In this document: positions 35,948-55,374 of the stretch, piece by piece
Position numbering within the stretch: position 1 is the stretch's first letter
How the letters are laid out: the number at the start of each line of letters is the position of its first letter
NCBI GenBank assembly: GCA_023525715.1
Contig: CM042011.1
Coordinates: 868,001-932,000 of the forward strand
From: Cichorium intybus
Lineage: Eukaryota > Streptophyta > Magnoliopsida > Asterales > Asteraceae
DNA: 64,000 nt
Reading direction: 5' to 3'
The notes under the pieces: generated by a model
The model's input: only the letters and a program-made list of their open reading frames with translations
Told to the model about the DNA's origin: nothing
Database searches by the model: none
Made by a program: the position numbers and the translations under genes

Positions 35948-36090
35948 GGAAAAGGACCAAAAAGTGTTGGAGCATTGTATGTCACTTGCCAATTGTTCAA
36001 AGGACCAAAAAGTGTTGTTGCACCGGCCGACAATCCAACTGAAACGGAAGAGAACGGAATATCAAACACAGCAGAACTCCATAAGTAAGC
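35948..36090 (+). other. Second unidentified captured exon
   Basis: After TATGTAG the plus strand reads GKGPKSVGALYVTCQLFKGP, then ADNPTETEENGISNTAELHK, up to a TAAG/GTAAGC boundary. It probably belongs to the same unknown gene as 35589-35715. A minus-strand ORF over the same bases is its shadow. Confidence 0.45.
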
Positions 36091-37216
36091 TTCAGGATTT
36101 GCAAAGACACCAAAACTTACATACCAAGTTTCATTCCAGCCCTTCAATCTAGTTAAAATCAAACCGGGTGTTTGGTTGAAAAAAGTTGAAATGAATTCAA
36201 TATAGGAAATCTGTAAATATATGTAAAATTACAAATATATCCTAGGCGTATTTTGTGAAACAAATTTATTCTCCCATTTTCATTTTGAACCCTAGTTCTT
36301 AGTTCACAGTTCACACATTTGTATTATGAGGTTCAACCATGCTTCCTTCACAATCAAATCATTCAAAATAAAGCTTTGAAAATCTCTGTTCCCAAATTTC
36401 TCTCCATTTCAGATTATAATCAGACCCTTTACACATTTTTTGGGATGAGGGTTGCAGTAAAACCATTGTCAAAGTATGACTTCAAGTCTAAAGTCTTAAG
36501 CGAATCTCGATCCATAATTGTTGAGATGTAAATGGAATTGCTTTGTTTAACTGATGAAGGAAGTTTAAACAGAAAGAGTCAATTCGGTCTAGAATTCTAT
36601 GGTCATGTTGGCTTGTATTTATTACAAAAATTTCTTCCATCCACAACATAACTTGACTTGTGACAGAGATCGTTTTTAGAGCATGTTTGAAATCGTGGCA
36701 TCAGGTTGGGAAAAAACGAGGTACGTCACCAGTGACATAGCAGATGTCGAGAGTAGGGACGACGACAACGCTAGTAGACAGAACATATGAAGTGAATGAT
36801 TATTGGGGAAAATAAAGATAGAGGTGCAGGAGACAAGGATATGAACGATCTAATGTTGGCGAGTAGAGGGCTTTTTGGCTATAGAGAAGTGGTGAAGACG
36901 AGAGAAAGGTGAGGGAGATGATGATGGTTTTTCGTGACTGGGTGTGAGAATGAGAGAATGGATAAAGAGAGGTTATAAAGTTTAAGGCTAATAAGGTCTT
37001 TTTACAATTGATAGAAGTTGAGAATTAAAATGCATGGGGACCTATTAAGGTTTTTTAAAGACCTTTGATTAAGGTAATTTGATGGATTTAATTGTAATTT
37101 AATTATTTACGACTTTATTTAATTATTTACAACTTTTGTACCGAATGCAGTAATTTATAAAAATTAAATTCCAATTTTCTCGAAATCTGTTGAAATGCCA
37201 CGGACCAAACGCCCCC
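36091..37216. other. Right part of the Harbinger-like element
   Basis: No coding domain is recognised. A short ORF at 36319-36531 has no family match. A purine-rich stretch at 36700-36980 precedes the AT-rich subterminal region and the right end. Confidence 0.35.
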
Positions 37217-37219
37217 TTA

Positions 37220-39054
37220 GATCTCTTAAATGTGCATTTGGCTCTACTTCAAATAAAAATGAGGCATTGTGATTCCACTTCATGAAGTATGTCGGATGAT
37301 TGTGATGTAATGAAAGATGAATTTGGTGGTTAATAAGGGTATCCAAAAAACTATCATTGGAAAACAAAAGCGGAAAATTAGAAACCGAAAAACCAAATTG
37401 TTTTGACAAACCAACAATATAGTTTTTTGATTTTAGAAAAACTAAAATTTTCGGCTTATTTTGGAAACCCAAAGCACATTTGAGATATATACGCTTCAAA
37501 TTTTTCTTAGAAAGTATTGACAAAATAGCAAGAATCTAATGATTTTGATATATGAATGTATGATATATGATAGTTTTGTAAAAATCCTTATGACGCATGT
37601 TTAAATTTAAGCATGATAATAGAAATCTATTAACAATGTATATGGCTGCAAAAAAACTCATGGAAATAAATAAAAACAAAAATAAAAAAATGAAAAGGCA
37701 AACCAAAATTGTAACTGAAAAAACCGATAATTTGGTATTTTGGAAGTTAAAAAGTCAAATTTTTGTTTCAGTTTTGATTTTAGTCAAAAACCAAAAAAGT
37801 TTCCACCTTGAGTGGTTAACAAACCCCAATTATCGGAAATTACCTTGTATTTTAGAAGAAAAAAATTGTTTCCTTAAAAATAATATTTTTAAACGTTTTT
37901 TTTACATATTAGTGGTTTTCCTGAAAATTTTTAAAGATATGAGAGGGTTTTTTGAAAAAAAATAAAATAAAATAGTGATTTTTTAAATAAATTGTATTGG
38001 TCTTTCTGAAAAAAAATCTATTTTTGTCGATTTATGAAACAATATATATAACTTTTATATAAATCTATTTATATGTTCACGTCTGTGTAACTTCCTGCGT
38101 GGTGTACTAGTCGTCGTCGCATCCCTCTTTAACAAACATGCCGCACTTGTGTAGCATCCTCGAAACCGTCAACCATAAAAATTGGAAGCAAGATTTCAGG
38201 ATTCAATTCCAGCAACCTTGGATTCTAGTTTAAAAGATTCCAGTTTAAAAAGCAAAAAAAGAAAAGAAAAGGAAACGCATGGTTGTAAAATGGGTTGACT
38301 AAGATCTTAAGCAGAGATAAAGTTTATACGTTTAATGTCAAGCTATGATTTTCGTAAAATAAATAAAAATGATATAATGTTTCATTAGCATTTTGTGAGT
38401 ATTATTTTACACAGTAAGTGATAGGTTTGGTTTTAAATAAGAGTTGTTTAGCGAGAATATTAGTTAGTTAATCTCGTACGTGGTAGGAAATTGTGTAGTT
38501 CACATAGTTGACAAACGTATTTTTCTTCAAAAAGTTATGGTAGCTAATATAACGTATGAAATTATATCTATAAGAAAAAGCTTTTGTTAACTGCACCGAT
38601 CCAATCAAACTTTGTAATCATTTTCATACAACAATATAATGTTGGACCAAATATACGATCGGATCGCCTCTTTTATTGGTTTTCACGTAGGGTATATCTC
38701 AATCTACAAGTGATGAGAAGCGGATTAAGAGACACGAACACGCAGCGTTTAAAAGTTTTTGGAAGCGTTTAACATTTAACTTTTAAGAAAACGTTCGAAA
38801 AAAAATAAATGAAAAAACCTCGTTCGGCTTTTAACAAAACGTTTATAATTCAAAAGCTATTTCAATTAGATTTGGGGAGCGTTTAGCATTCGACTTTTGA
38901 TTTTTATATTATTTTACACTTCTAAAAGCTAACAACTGCTTTTACGAACACTTCTCACTAATAACAGTCACAACTACTAGCTAGCCGCTAACCGCTACCG
39001 GTTTCCGGCTAAACCACTACCAGCTAATTTTGCCGAACACGCCCAAAATTCGTG
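37220..39054. other. Intergenic sequence with worn repeats
   Basis: About 37370-37970 resembles 12000-12800 (see there). About 38740-39050 has repeated 'AGCGTTTAACATT' words and a GC-richer patch (GCTAACCGCTACCGG) that look like a decayed MITE with GGAGCGTTT-type ends. No gene is supported. Confidence 0.4.
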
Positions 39055-39813
39055 AGTTTATTTGTTGAGGGAGTTAGACAAATTTGTTGAAATCAACTGG
39101 AATATCAACACTGCTCGTCATATCCGAAAATCTCTATGGAAGCATACATGCAGTCTTTTTTGTTTATTTTTTTTTACAAGAATCGAGATTAAAGGTATAA
39201 TATTAAGTTTCCACATTTTATGTTTTTATTATTAAAATAATCAATAATTGGTATTAGACCTTTTCTTGAATCTGTTATTAGAAAGTTTTGACTTTGTTAA
39301 ATTATCTAAAATTTAGTTTTAGAAATAAAGAGTTAATTACATTTTTGGTCACTGTGGTTTGCCAAAAAATGTTACTTTGGTCTAAAAAGTTTTGAACTAA
39401 CACCACTGGTCCAAAATAAGACTTTTATTGCGTTTTTTGTCCAATTTTTTAAAAAATACTTAGAATGATGAATCTGTCCTTTCTATTTTCTATTTTCATT
39501 TTCTTTTAATTTATTTTATCAATTCTGATTTTAAAAAATAGAAAAGAAATAGAGATCTACTATTTAACCCGTCTCTCCTCTCTCATCTCTCTCTCCCTCT
39601 CTCCTCTCTCTCTCTCTTGCTTCAAATTTGTGTTCTTGGACCCGATTCATCCCCCTCACTCATCTCTCCCTCTCTTGATTTCTGAACACATACAAGATCT
39701 CAACTCCAGAATCCTCATACAAGAAACAAAGATCCACGAGATCTGAACTCAAGAACACACACAATAATGATTCGATTTCTGAAAACCTTAATCGTCTTCT
39801 CTATTCAGCCACT

Positions 39814-39858
<45 letters not shown>

Positions 39859-40118
39859 GAAAACTCCCCAGAATAAGAGACGAGGATGGTGGGTTTCTCA
39901 AATCGACATCAATTCAGACATTGACGAAAAGCTTTGATCGCCTCACGCTGACCAAGAAACAAGCCCTGGTCAACATCTGATACAAAATAGTGTTAGAGTT
40001 GAAGGATTATGATTTCAAAATGATGGTGGTGGTAGCGATTCTGCTTTCAAGAAGATGGAGACGTGTTTGGGGAGGATATCAGCTTGATTTAGATATGGAA
40101 AATGCATATTGTCATTAT

Positions 40119-40360
40119 TAGAGTTGTAAACAAACCGAACGTTCAGCGAACCATTCATGAATTGTTCGGCTGGAAGTTTATTTATTTAATAAATGAACGA
40201 ACATGAACATGAATTCTCATTCGTTTAGTTAAAAGAACAGATATGAACAATGTTCTCGTTTGTTCAATTATGTTCGTGTTTGTTTGTTTGTTCAGCTAAC
40301 TTAAACGAACTAACATGAACAAGCCCACGTTCGTGTTCGTTCGGTTCGTTTACAACCCTA
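40119..40360. mobile_element. hAT-type MITE nested in the Mutator-like element, TSD GTCATTAT
   Basis: It starts TAGAGTTGTAAACAAACCGA and ends TTCGTTTACAACCCTA. GTCATTAT flanks both ends (40111-40118 and 40361-40368). The inside is made of inverted GTTCGTTTAG/GAACGAAC words and could fold into a long hairpin. Confidence 0.9.
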
Positions 40361-40813
40361 GTCATTATCGATCTATAACATTTATGATCGAATTTGTTTG
40401 TATAACTTCAGAAATCATGAGGAGATAAGTAGGTTTCAGATATAGATAAGCATGTTTCATGAGGAGATAAGTATGTTTCAGATGGAGATAAATATGTTTC
40501 ACATGTATACGACTATGGTGGATCGGTGTGTGAGTGGTGATGATGCATCTTAGAGGTGATGAAATCGGTGGCGATGGCGGATCTCCTAGTAGATGCATCA
40601 TTTCTAAATTTAGGCTCGGGGTTTACAATCAGGGAGTTAAGTTGTTGAGGCTTTGAAGATGAGAGTGAAGATAAGTGAAGGGAATATGTATGTATATGTG
40701 CGTTTCTGAATTTCTAGTGTATATGCTCCAGAATATGTATGTATGTGTGCGTTTCCGAATTTCGAATCTCATGTATGCTCGTGATCTGTGTTTGAAGCAA
40801 AAGATAGATAGAT

Positions 40814-40827
40814 AGAGAGAGAGAGAG

Positions 40828-40875
<48 letters not shown>

Positions 40876-40921
40876 TGTGTGTGTGTGTGTGTGTGTGTGA
40901 GTGTATGTGTGTGTGTGTGTG
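40814..40921. repeat. Compound (AG)n-(GT)n microsatellite
   Basis: A GA array passing into a GT array. Confidence 0.9.
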
Positions 40922-42276
40922 TGAAGATCGGTAAGAGGAAATAGGAAGGAACCGAAGGTGAGAGAGAGTGTGGGGAGAAAGGGGATAGGGGGAAGGGGGA
41001 CGAGTGGATGTGGGGCTTTTTATTTCTTTTTTTATTTTTTAAATCAAAAGGTCATAAAATAAATTTAAAGAAAAGGAAAAAATTAATAAGGGCAAAATAG
41101 TCATTCTATATTTTTAAAAAATTGGACCAAACTCACAAAAATATCAATTTTTTTGGACCTGTGGTACTACTCCAAATATTTTTGGACCAAAGTAGCAATT
41201 TTAGACAAACCATAGAGAACCAAAATGCAATTAACTCTAGAAATAAACTACGTGTTTCTTCCTCTATTGCATGATGATTATTTTTCTTGATTTCATTATG
41301 TGGCTGTCTTTTTTTTACAGTGAATGAGAGGATGAGAGAAAAAATGTGTGCGTTTGTTTCAAAATATATGCCTAATGTGGTTTGTTTGGATAAATACATG
41401 AATTACAAAAGTACAAAATAGATGCTGGTAGCTTTTCTTCGGGTCTCATGTATGGGAAACAGAGGGTTTCTTCCCGAAGCAACTTTTGTCATTTATTTAG
41501 GGTGTTGCTAAATATATACTCCTTGTACACCCTTAATAAAAGTCATACTATTTTGGACCACTGCTATCTAATTTTTCGGGAAAACAATGCAGTTTTTTAA
41601 AAGAAAAGAAGTTGAATTTAAATAGAGTTGTATATCAAGTATAATGTGGTGTTTATTTTATCATTTTCTTTATTTATTTAATATTTTTTGATTTTGTAAT
41701 GAGATTTTTAACAACATAAAGAGAACCATTAAACTCAAACACCATAGACTTGTCATTTAGATTTGACAATGCAAGATGTTACAATTATGCTTTATAGTTT
41801 GGATATTTCTAATAAATTGGTTGTGATAGACAAATTTAAACAATTAAGACATTATTGTTATTATTTTTATTTGCTTTGATATTAACCAATAATCGTCACT
41901 TCAAATAATGAGTTATTAGTGTATTAGAGAAGTCCATGATCGAAAGATAATGTTTATCACTTATGATTTTAAATAAATTTGTTTGTCTTTTGTATGTACA
42001 TAAAAATAAATTATTATTATGTTTTTTTTGTATGTACATAAGACTGAGTCAGCCGATTAGTTATATTGGCAAAATTTTATTAAATTCATAGTAATGTTTG
42101 ATTAATAGATAGAAGTACGGAGCCTTATGATAGTGTTTTTATGAAGTGGGTCGGTTTTATTATTCAGATTCAAAATTGACGTAGTTTTGTAATATTTAAA
42201 GTGATGTAATTGTGGGTGAAAAATTTACATCAATTGTTTATTGATGTGTTTGTATGTTTATGCTTCTTAAACTTAC

Positions 42277-45269
42277 CGACCCTTCCAATAGGGCTCTCCG
42301 TGACGAACAATGCAGGTATCTTTTCGCTTATAATGAGGTTTGCCTGGATGAAGAGAGGTTCCTGAAACAGAAGACTAAGGTTGACTGGCTTAGGGAGGGT
42401 GATAAAAATTCTGCTTTCTTCCACAAGTCTGTTAAAAGCCGTAATTCTCGCAATCGTATCGACTCCATCCAGGATGCACAGGGCAACTGGATCTCTGGGG
42501 ACGCCCTCCCCAATCTGTTCGTCTCCCACTTTCAAACTTTCTTGGGCGCAGCCCACCCCTCCCTTGCTATTCGTGACCCGTGTTCCCTCTTCTCTAATAA
42601 GCTATCCCCTCTTCAGTCTGCCGCCATGATTACTCCTGTTACGGATGAGGAGGTTAAGTGCGTCTTGTTCCAGATGGGAGATGATAAAGCGCCTGGCCCA
42701 GATGGTTTCACGGTTAAGTTCTTCAAGTCTGCTTGGGATATCGTGGGATCTGATGTCTGTTCGGCGGTTAAGGAGTTCTTCTCTTCTGGTAAACTCCTTG
42801 AATCCCTCAACAACACCGTGCTTGCTCTCATCCCTAAGGTTGACTCACCATCTAAAGTCACTGATTTCCGCCCCATCGCCTGTTGTAACGTTTTCTACAA
42901 ATGTATCAGCAAGATCATTGCAGATCGTATCAAGAACCACCTATCTTCTCTCGTTGATGAAAACCAATCGGCTTTCATTCCAGGGCGCCTTATCACTGTC
43001 AATGTTCTTCTTGTCCAGGAGCTCATGCGTGATTATCATTGTCATCGTGGTCCCCCCAGGTGTGCGTTTAAAGTCGATATCCAAAAAGCTTACGATACGG
43101 TTGACTGGTTTTTTCTTCGCACCATCTTGTTTGGGTTTGGTTTCCCCATTCGTATGATTGACTGGATCATGACGTGTGTCTCCACTGCTGCTTACTCTGT
43201 GAGTATCAATGGTAATATGCACGGATTTTTCGACGGTCAAAGGGGCATCCGTCAGGGTGATCCCCTCTCTCCCTATCTCTTCACTCTTATCATGGAGGTG
43301 CTTAACCTTATGATCAAAAGAAACATCTCTGACTCCGATTGTTTTAAATTTCATCGGCAATGTGAGGAGCAAAGTATCACCCATGCATGCTTTGCCGATG
43401 ATCTTCTTCTCTTCTGTCATGGCGATAGATCTTCGGTTCGTGTCATATTTGACTCTCTTGCTGAATTCTCTAGGGTGTCTGGGCTCCACCCTAATGAAGC
43501 GAAAAGTGAAGCCTTCTACTGTAATATTGGTGAGAGACGCAGAGCTTCCATTGATTGTATTGTTAGGTTTCCGGAGGGATCTTTCCCTGTCCGATACCTT
43601 GGCGTCCCTCTCATCACCACTCGTCTTGTCCACAAGGACTGTAAAGGCCTCGTTGATAAAGTCAGGTGCAGGATTAACGACTGGAAGAACAAGTCTCTTT
43701 CTTTTGCAGGTCGTCTTCAGCTCATCATCTCTGTCCTTTCTTCCATGCAAATATATTGGGCTTCAGTTTTTATTCTCCCTAAATCTATTTCTAATGAGAT
43801 TGAGAAACTCATTAGAGGTTTCCTCTGGTGCAACGGTGAGATGAAGCGTGGTAAAGCCAAAGTCTCATGGAAGACTGTGTGTCTCCCTAAGACCCATGGT
43901 GGTCTGGGTATTCGTAACCTTGCTGTTTGGAATATTGCCCTTATGGCTTCCCATGCTTGGAGACTCCTTTCTAATAAGGATTCTCTATGGGTCAGGTGGA
44001 TCCACTCGTACCGCCTCTGTGGGCGTAACTTCTGGGATGCCCCCAAGAAGCGCGGTACGGGCTATGCCTGGCGCAATATCCTCGACATGCGGGGTAAGAT
44101 CAGGGACTTTATTGTCTCCAAGGTTGGTGATGGCTGCTCTACGTCTGCTTGGTTCGATAACTGGCATCCTGCTGGTCCCCTCTCTCAGTTCTTATCTGCC
44201 CGTAACATCCATAATGCGGGCTTCACTCCTGATTCTAAGGTTGCTGACATTGTCCTGAACGGGTGTTGGGTCCGCCCCCATTGCTGGCTGGACTCCCACC
44301 CCGTTCTCCTTTCTCATAACCCCCCTTCTCTTTCTACGGCCGTTCATGATAAACTCCTCTGGAGATCTTGCGACGGTAAGGTCTATCCTTTTCGGCCCGT
44401 TCTGTCTGGCACTCTATCCGCCCTTCGGAGCAACCTGTCGACTGGTATCATCTTGTTTGGTTCTCCCAGAATATCCCTAGACATGCCTTCATTCTCTGGG
44501 TTGCTCTCAAAGATCGACTCAAGACCCATGATAAAATCAAAAGCTGGGAGTTGTCAGGTTCTCCCAACCTCATCTGTGCCTTTTGCAGCGATTGTTCCGA
44601 TTCCCTTCCTCATCTTTTCTTTGAATGTTCTTTCCCTTCTATGGTTTGGAATGATCTTCAGCATGTTATGAACCTCTCCTTCCCCACAGATTGCTGGTCG
44701 GATATCATCAATATTCTCAAGCCCATCTCTAATGGTAAGAATGTATGGTCCGTTATCCGAAGACTTGTGCTTGCGGGAGCTATCTACCACATTTGGCAGG
44801 AAAGAAATAAACGGATTTTTAAAAATAAGAGAAGAACGTATCACGCTGTTGTCAAGTCTATTATTGATGATGTCCGTTGTAGACTGATGACTCTGTCTAT
44901 GAAACCTTCCCTTAATGTTATTTTGGCTAAAAGGATCTGGTCCCTCCCCTAACGTTGAGAGTTATACTTCCTTTTTTCCACAGTGGTCCATGTTTCTCTC
45001 CTATCCCATCATTTCCTCTATATATTTCTCTACTTGTATTGGTTTTTTTTTTTTTTTTTTTTTTTTGCAGGATGTTTGCTTTTTATGTTCCTGTTATGTT
45101 TTCTGGTTCCAATTTCTGTTTTGGTTCCTAGTATAGCCTTGTTGTCCATTGGGGCTTGTCCCAATGAGTTTTTGTTGTTTCTTAAGTGGAGAGTCCCCAG
45201 CCTTCAATTGTATTTATTCTTTTTATTAATAAAATTTGCCTGAGGTACCGTCCTCTTTACCAAAAAAAA
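42277..45269 (+). pseudogene. 5'-truncated L1-type LINE, ORF2 with one frameshift
   Basis: The open frame encodes the reverse transcriptase domain: KAPGPDGFTVKFFK (finger region), FRPIACCNVFYK, AFIPGRLI, FKVDIQKAYDTVDW, GIRQGDPLSPYLF and the catalytic FADD at 43391-43402. The zinc-binding zf-RVT region (CAFC..C..LPHLFFEC) follows in another frame (44551-44952). The frame changes near 44388, where one base appears to be lost. The endonuclease half of ORF2 and all of ORF1 are missing, as in normal 5' truncation. The 3' end has an AATAAAATTTGCC segment and a short A-run. The first eight codons of the apparent ORF (ATG at 42254) are host sequence, because the inverted copy near 24815-24830 contains them without the LINE. 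No target duplication is evident. Inactive. Confidence 0.88.
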
Positions 45270-45552
45270 GATTAGTTTTATTTATTTTTATTTTTAATTT
45301 TGTCTATACTTTGTCGCAATTTCGATTTAAATCTTCTAGATGTTTCTTCTGCAATAATGTTTATACAATTTTATAAATATATTGGAATGTTGATAATTTC
45401 AGTTATGAGTTAAGACATTATTTATATTTTGAAGTAAATTAATCGACACAATAAATCGCCACCGTTTTTGTGAAAGTTAATTTATTAAGAACTTAAATAT
45501 TATGGTTTATGTGTTTATTAATGCATGTATTAATCGACCCAAATGCATGTTA

Positions 45553-52526
<6,974 letters not shown>

Positions 52527-52968
52527 GGGCTAGGATCAAATACATTTTATAAATGTGGAGCGTCCGATCGAAATAATTAACGGTGTTAGATTGAGGGGCC
52601 TAATTGCAAATTTATAACAAATTATTAATCAAATTTTGCAATTAAACCCATATAAAGGGTATTTTACTCTGTTAATAAATATTTAAAAAAGGAAATATCC
52701 AATTTATTTCCTAATTTTGTGGGATTGTGTGAATAAAAACTGCAAATTAAAACTACAATTTAAAAACAGAAAATAACTGCACGCAGTACAGCACATTCTT
52801 ATAGATCACACCATATTCTCAAAGAATACAGTTCATTCTTGAAAAAATAGACCGTTGTTCTAAAATAATACACTACAATTCTCAAAGAATACACTCAATT
52901 AAATACAAAAAAAGATTGGCTAATTGACTTATTTAGTGATAAATATTTGTATGTTACAAAACATGTTT
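52527..52968. mobile_element. Left end of a third (TA)n-anchored element, cut by the gypsy insertion
   Basis: It starts GGGCTAGGATCAAATACATT directly after TA. It shares GGGCTAGG with copies A and B but then differs. The LTR retrotransposon begins at 52969, so the rest would lie beyond the window. Confidence 0.5.
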
Positions 52969-55338
52969 TGTAACACCCGGCTTTTAAAACAAAAACACCC
53001 CTGAAAATTTTTCATTTAAAACATAGGTTTCAGTACTTAAAACCATAAACAAAGGGGTATATTTTTAATAAAAACGGATACAAGTGTATCAAGGAGTATA
53101 CAAGTATAATAACCTCCTTATAAGCCGGGCTGCTACTGACAGCATCTACAAGTCCACTTCTTGAGTCACAGACTTTATCCTTACCCTTATCAGGGTTATG
53201 ATAACCTGCAGGGACATTTAACAAACGGTATGAGCTACAAAGCTCAGTGAGTAATCGTATCTGCAAATAACATGTATAAAAATACAATCATATATCTGTC
53301 TGGATATCAAATCCAAAATCCTAGCCTTACTGGCTGACCACACATCTCCTAGGATTTCACATCCTAATTTGTAGCCTTACAGGCTGAATCATAATAACCT
53401 GTAATTATCAAGCCACGTCAGTTATTTGCATATATAAACATGTCTAACCATTTCTGTCCCATGTTTCTTAGTCACAATGGACTGCATCATATGTCATGGC
53501 TATATAAGCCGCACCATGTGTCATAGCTATATACAAGCTGCACCAAAACATGTTCAATATACAAATCATAGCCCAAAGGCCGCACCAGCTGGGCTCAATA
53601 ACCCGGTATCATAGTCAAAAGACCGCACCATTTGGACTTAAAGTCAAATATCATAATCATTTATGGCTCACGAGTTTGTCCCGCTTTTGCCTAGACTCAC
53701 GGCTCCGTTCTTGTCATTTCAATGATTCACGGCTTATCCGGTATTGTCTTTTTATTGACTCACAGCTCCGTTCTTGTCATTTCATTGACTCACGGCTTAT
53801 CTGGTATTGTCATATTATTTATTTATTTATCGACTCACAGCTCCGTTCTTGTCTATCGTAGACTCACGGCTTATCTGGTATTGTCATATCATTGACTCAC
53901 AGCTCCGTTCTTGTCAATCGCAGACTCACGGCTTATCTGGTATTGTCTTTTTAACGCATCCGTCAACTGTCAATTTTTTTTTGTCCCCCAAAGCAGTTTC
54001 AATCTGTAACAATTCAATCATCATATATCATATATGATATCAGTGAGATTACTCACCTGGATACTAGCTGCATTTAAATCCCGGTTGTTTCTTGCCTTCG
54101 CATGCACCACAACCATTTGTCCCGTACCTATATATTCATTTTTATACCAAATGATAATAGGTTAATAACCATTTCAGTTGACTCTACTACACAAGAGTCC
54201 TATACAATACAATTGGGGACCATTTCCAATCATTTTTTAGCAATAACAATCATTATAAAAATTTAATACACTTCCTGAAATACGCGTATTCTACTACAGT
54301 ACTTTCGGGAGGTCGTATTCGTATTCCGATAATTTTCCATGAAGTTTCACAACATATTAGACCTATGTTTAAAATTTCAGGTCAATCGGATAAGCCTAGC
54401 ATCGAATTCCAAATTCCAAAACCCCTGTCAGGTGGGTGCACCGCACCAGGACCTGGGCGCACCGTGCCTGGAATATGGGCGCACCGCGCCTGGCGCCTGG
54501 GCAGATTCCAGATTAGTCGCGATTTGGCACTGTAGCATGCAGTTTTGACAATTTAAGTCCTTAATCCAGTTCTTAATCATATGGGGTTTGTTCCCTGACT
54601 AAAACCCTCCAATAATACAAGGTTTTAATCCAATGAAACAAACTCAATCAATCAAAAAGAAGAATTAGGGTTCTTAGTTCCAAAAAACCCAAACTTCAAA
54701 TTCATCAACAATAGCAACATATTTTGTATTTGTTATGAATTCTTACAACATAAGCATGTTTGAGGCTTAGAAATCTTTCAAACCTCCTGGATCCTAACTG
54801 AATTTCAATTTCCAGATTATCCCAAGATGAACACACACAAAACTTAGGTTAGAATTCATTACTAACCTTTTATGACCTTGAAATCTTCAATTTCTACCTT
54901 GCTTCTTCGATTTCTTGCTTCAATCTTCAAAGCCTTGCAGAAATCGCCTTCAAGAAGAATTCCCGTAACCTCTCAAAGTTCAGCCAACATATGAGAGATA
55001 TATTTCTCATTTTATATTTTCCAGATTTACAGTTTAGCCCCTCAAGTTCCATTTCTTGAACTTTTGGCTCTTTTATCACATTTTATCACATATAACTTTC
55101 ATTTCTTATATTTTTGCCACAAGCAAACAATATTTTTACATAATTGGTCCTTCACTTGGTCAAATGACCAAATTACCCTTTTATGGTAAAATGACCAATT
55201 TACCCTTTTTAGCCTTTTTACTACAATTATCTTACCAACAAGGTTTTCTAATAAAACCAATACTTATAACACCATATTAAATCATAATTACACTATGATT
55301 AACGTATAAATTCTTAATAAAAGTATCATGGTGTTACA
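52969..55338 (-). repeat. 3' LTR of the gypsy element (2370 bp)
   Basis: Plus-strand ends TGTAACACCCGG and ATGGTGTTACA. It matches 62205-64000 base for base apart from roughly one to two dozen differences and a small indel in the GCGCACC block. It contains a tandem array of GACTCACGGCT..CTGGTATTGTC and CTCACAGCTCCGTTCTTGTC units (53690-53950). At 54425-54505 it has a GGGCGCACCG(C/T)GCCTGG repeat. ORFs here occur in both LTRs and are not genes. Confidence 0.9.
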
Positions 55339-55354
55339 AATTCTCCCCTCCTTC
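55339..55354 (-). other. Polypurine tract
   Basis: The minus strand reads GAAGGAGGGGAGAATT immediately before the 3' LTR (TGTAACACC). It primes plus-strand DNA synthesis in reverse transcription. Confidence 0.85.
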
Positions 55355-55374
55355 AAAAGATTTCGTCCCCGAAA

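Larger units (their letters stand above)
33126..37216. mobile_element. Harbinger-like TIR element (~4.1 kb) carrying host exons
   Basis: The left end GGAGACGTTTGATTCGTAG pairs with the reversed right end GGGGGCGTTTGGTCCGTGG (14 of 19 bases). TTA occurs at 33123-33125 and 37217-37219, the 3-bp duplication expected for PIF/Harbinger. No transposase is recognised. The inside contains a nested hAT MITE, two exons of a monodehydroascorbate reductase gene and two unidentified exons. The short TSD and imperfect TIRs make the boundaries tentative. Confidence 0.45.
39330..41237. mobile_element. Mutator-like TIR element with perfect 10-bp TSD
   Basis: The left end GAGTTAATTACATTTTTGGT pairs with the reversed right end GAGTTAATTGCATTTTGGTT, then CT.TGTGGTTTG-like sequence. 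TAGAAATAAA is found at 39320-39329 and 41238-41247. The left inverted copy has a single such site without insert (around 32645-32660), so the duplication is real. The interior (1908 bp) carries CT and AG/GT microsatellites and a nested hAT MITE, with no transposase. Confidence 0.88.
39055..45552 (+). repeat. Right copy of the inverted duplication, broken by insertions
   Basis: The retained pieces are about 39055-39329, 41238-42276 and 45270-45552. They correspond in reverse to the left copy (32912 down to 23905). The two gaps are the Mutator-like element and the LINE. The right end is near 45552, where ATTAATCGACCC matches GAGTCGATTTG at about 23915. Divergence between copies is considerable (many substitutions and small indels), so the duplication is old relative to its insertions. 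Confidence 0.8.

Noticed and set aside
42941..43750. 269-codon minus-strand ORF
   Set aside because: It is the antisense shadow of the LINE reverse transcriptase frame. It has no domain of its own.
53030..53287. 85-codon ORF found again at 62266-62523
   Set aside because: The duplication reflects the two LTRs of one retrotransposon. The peptide has no domain.
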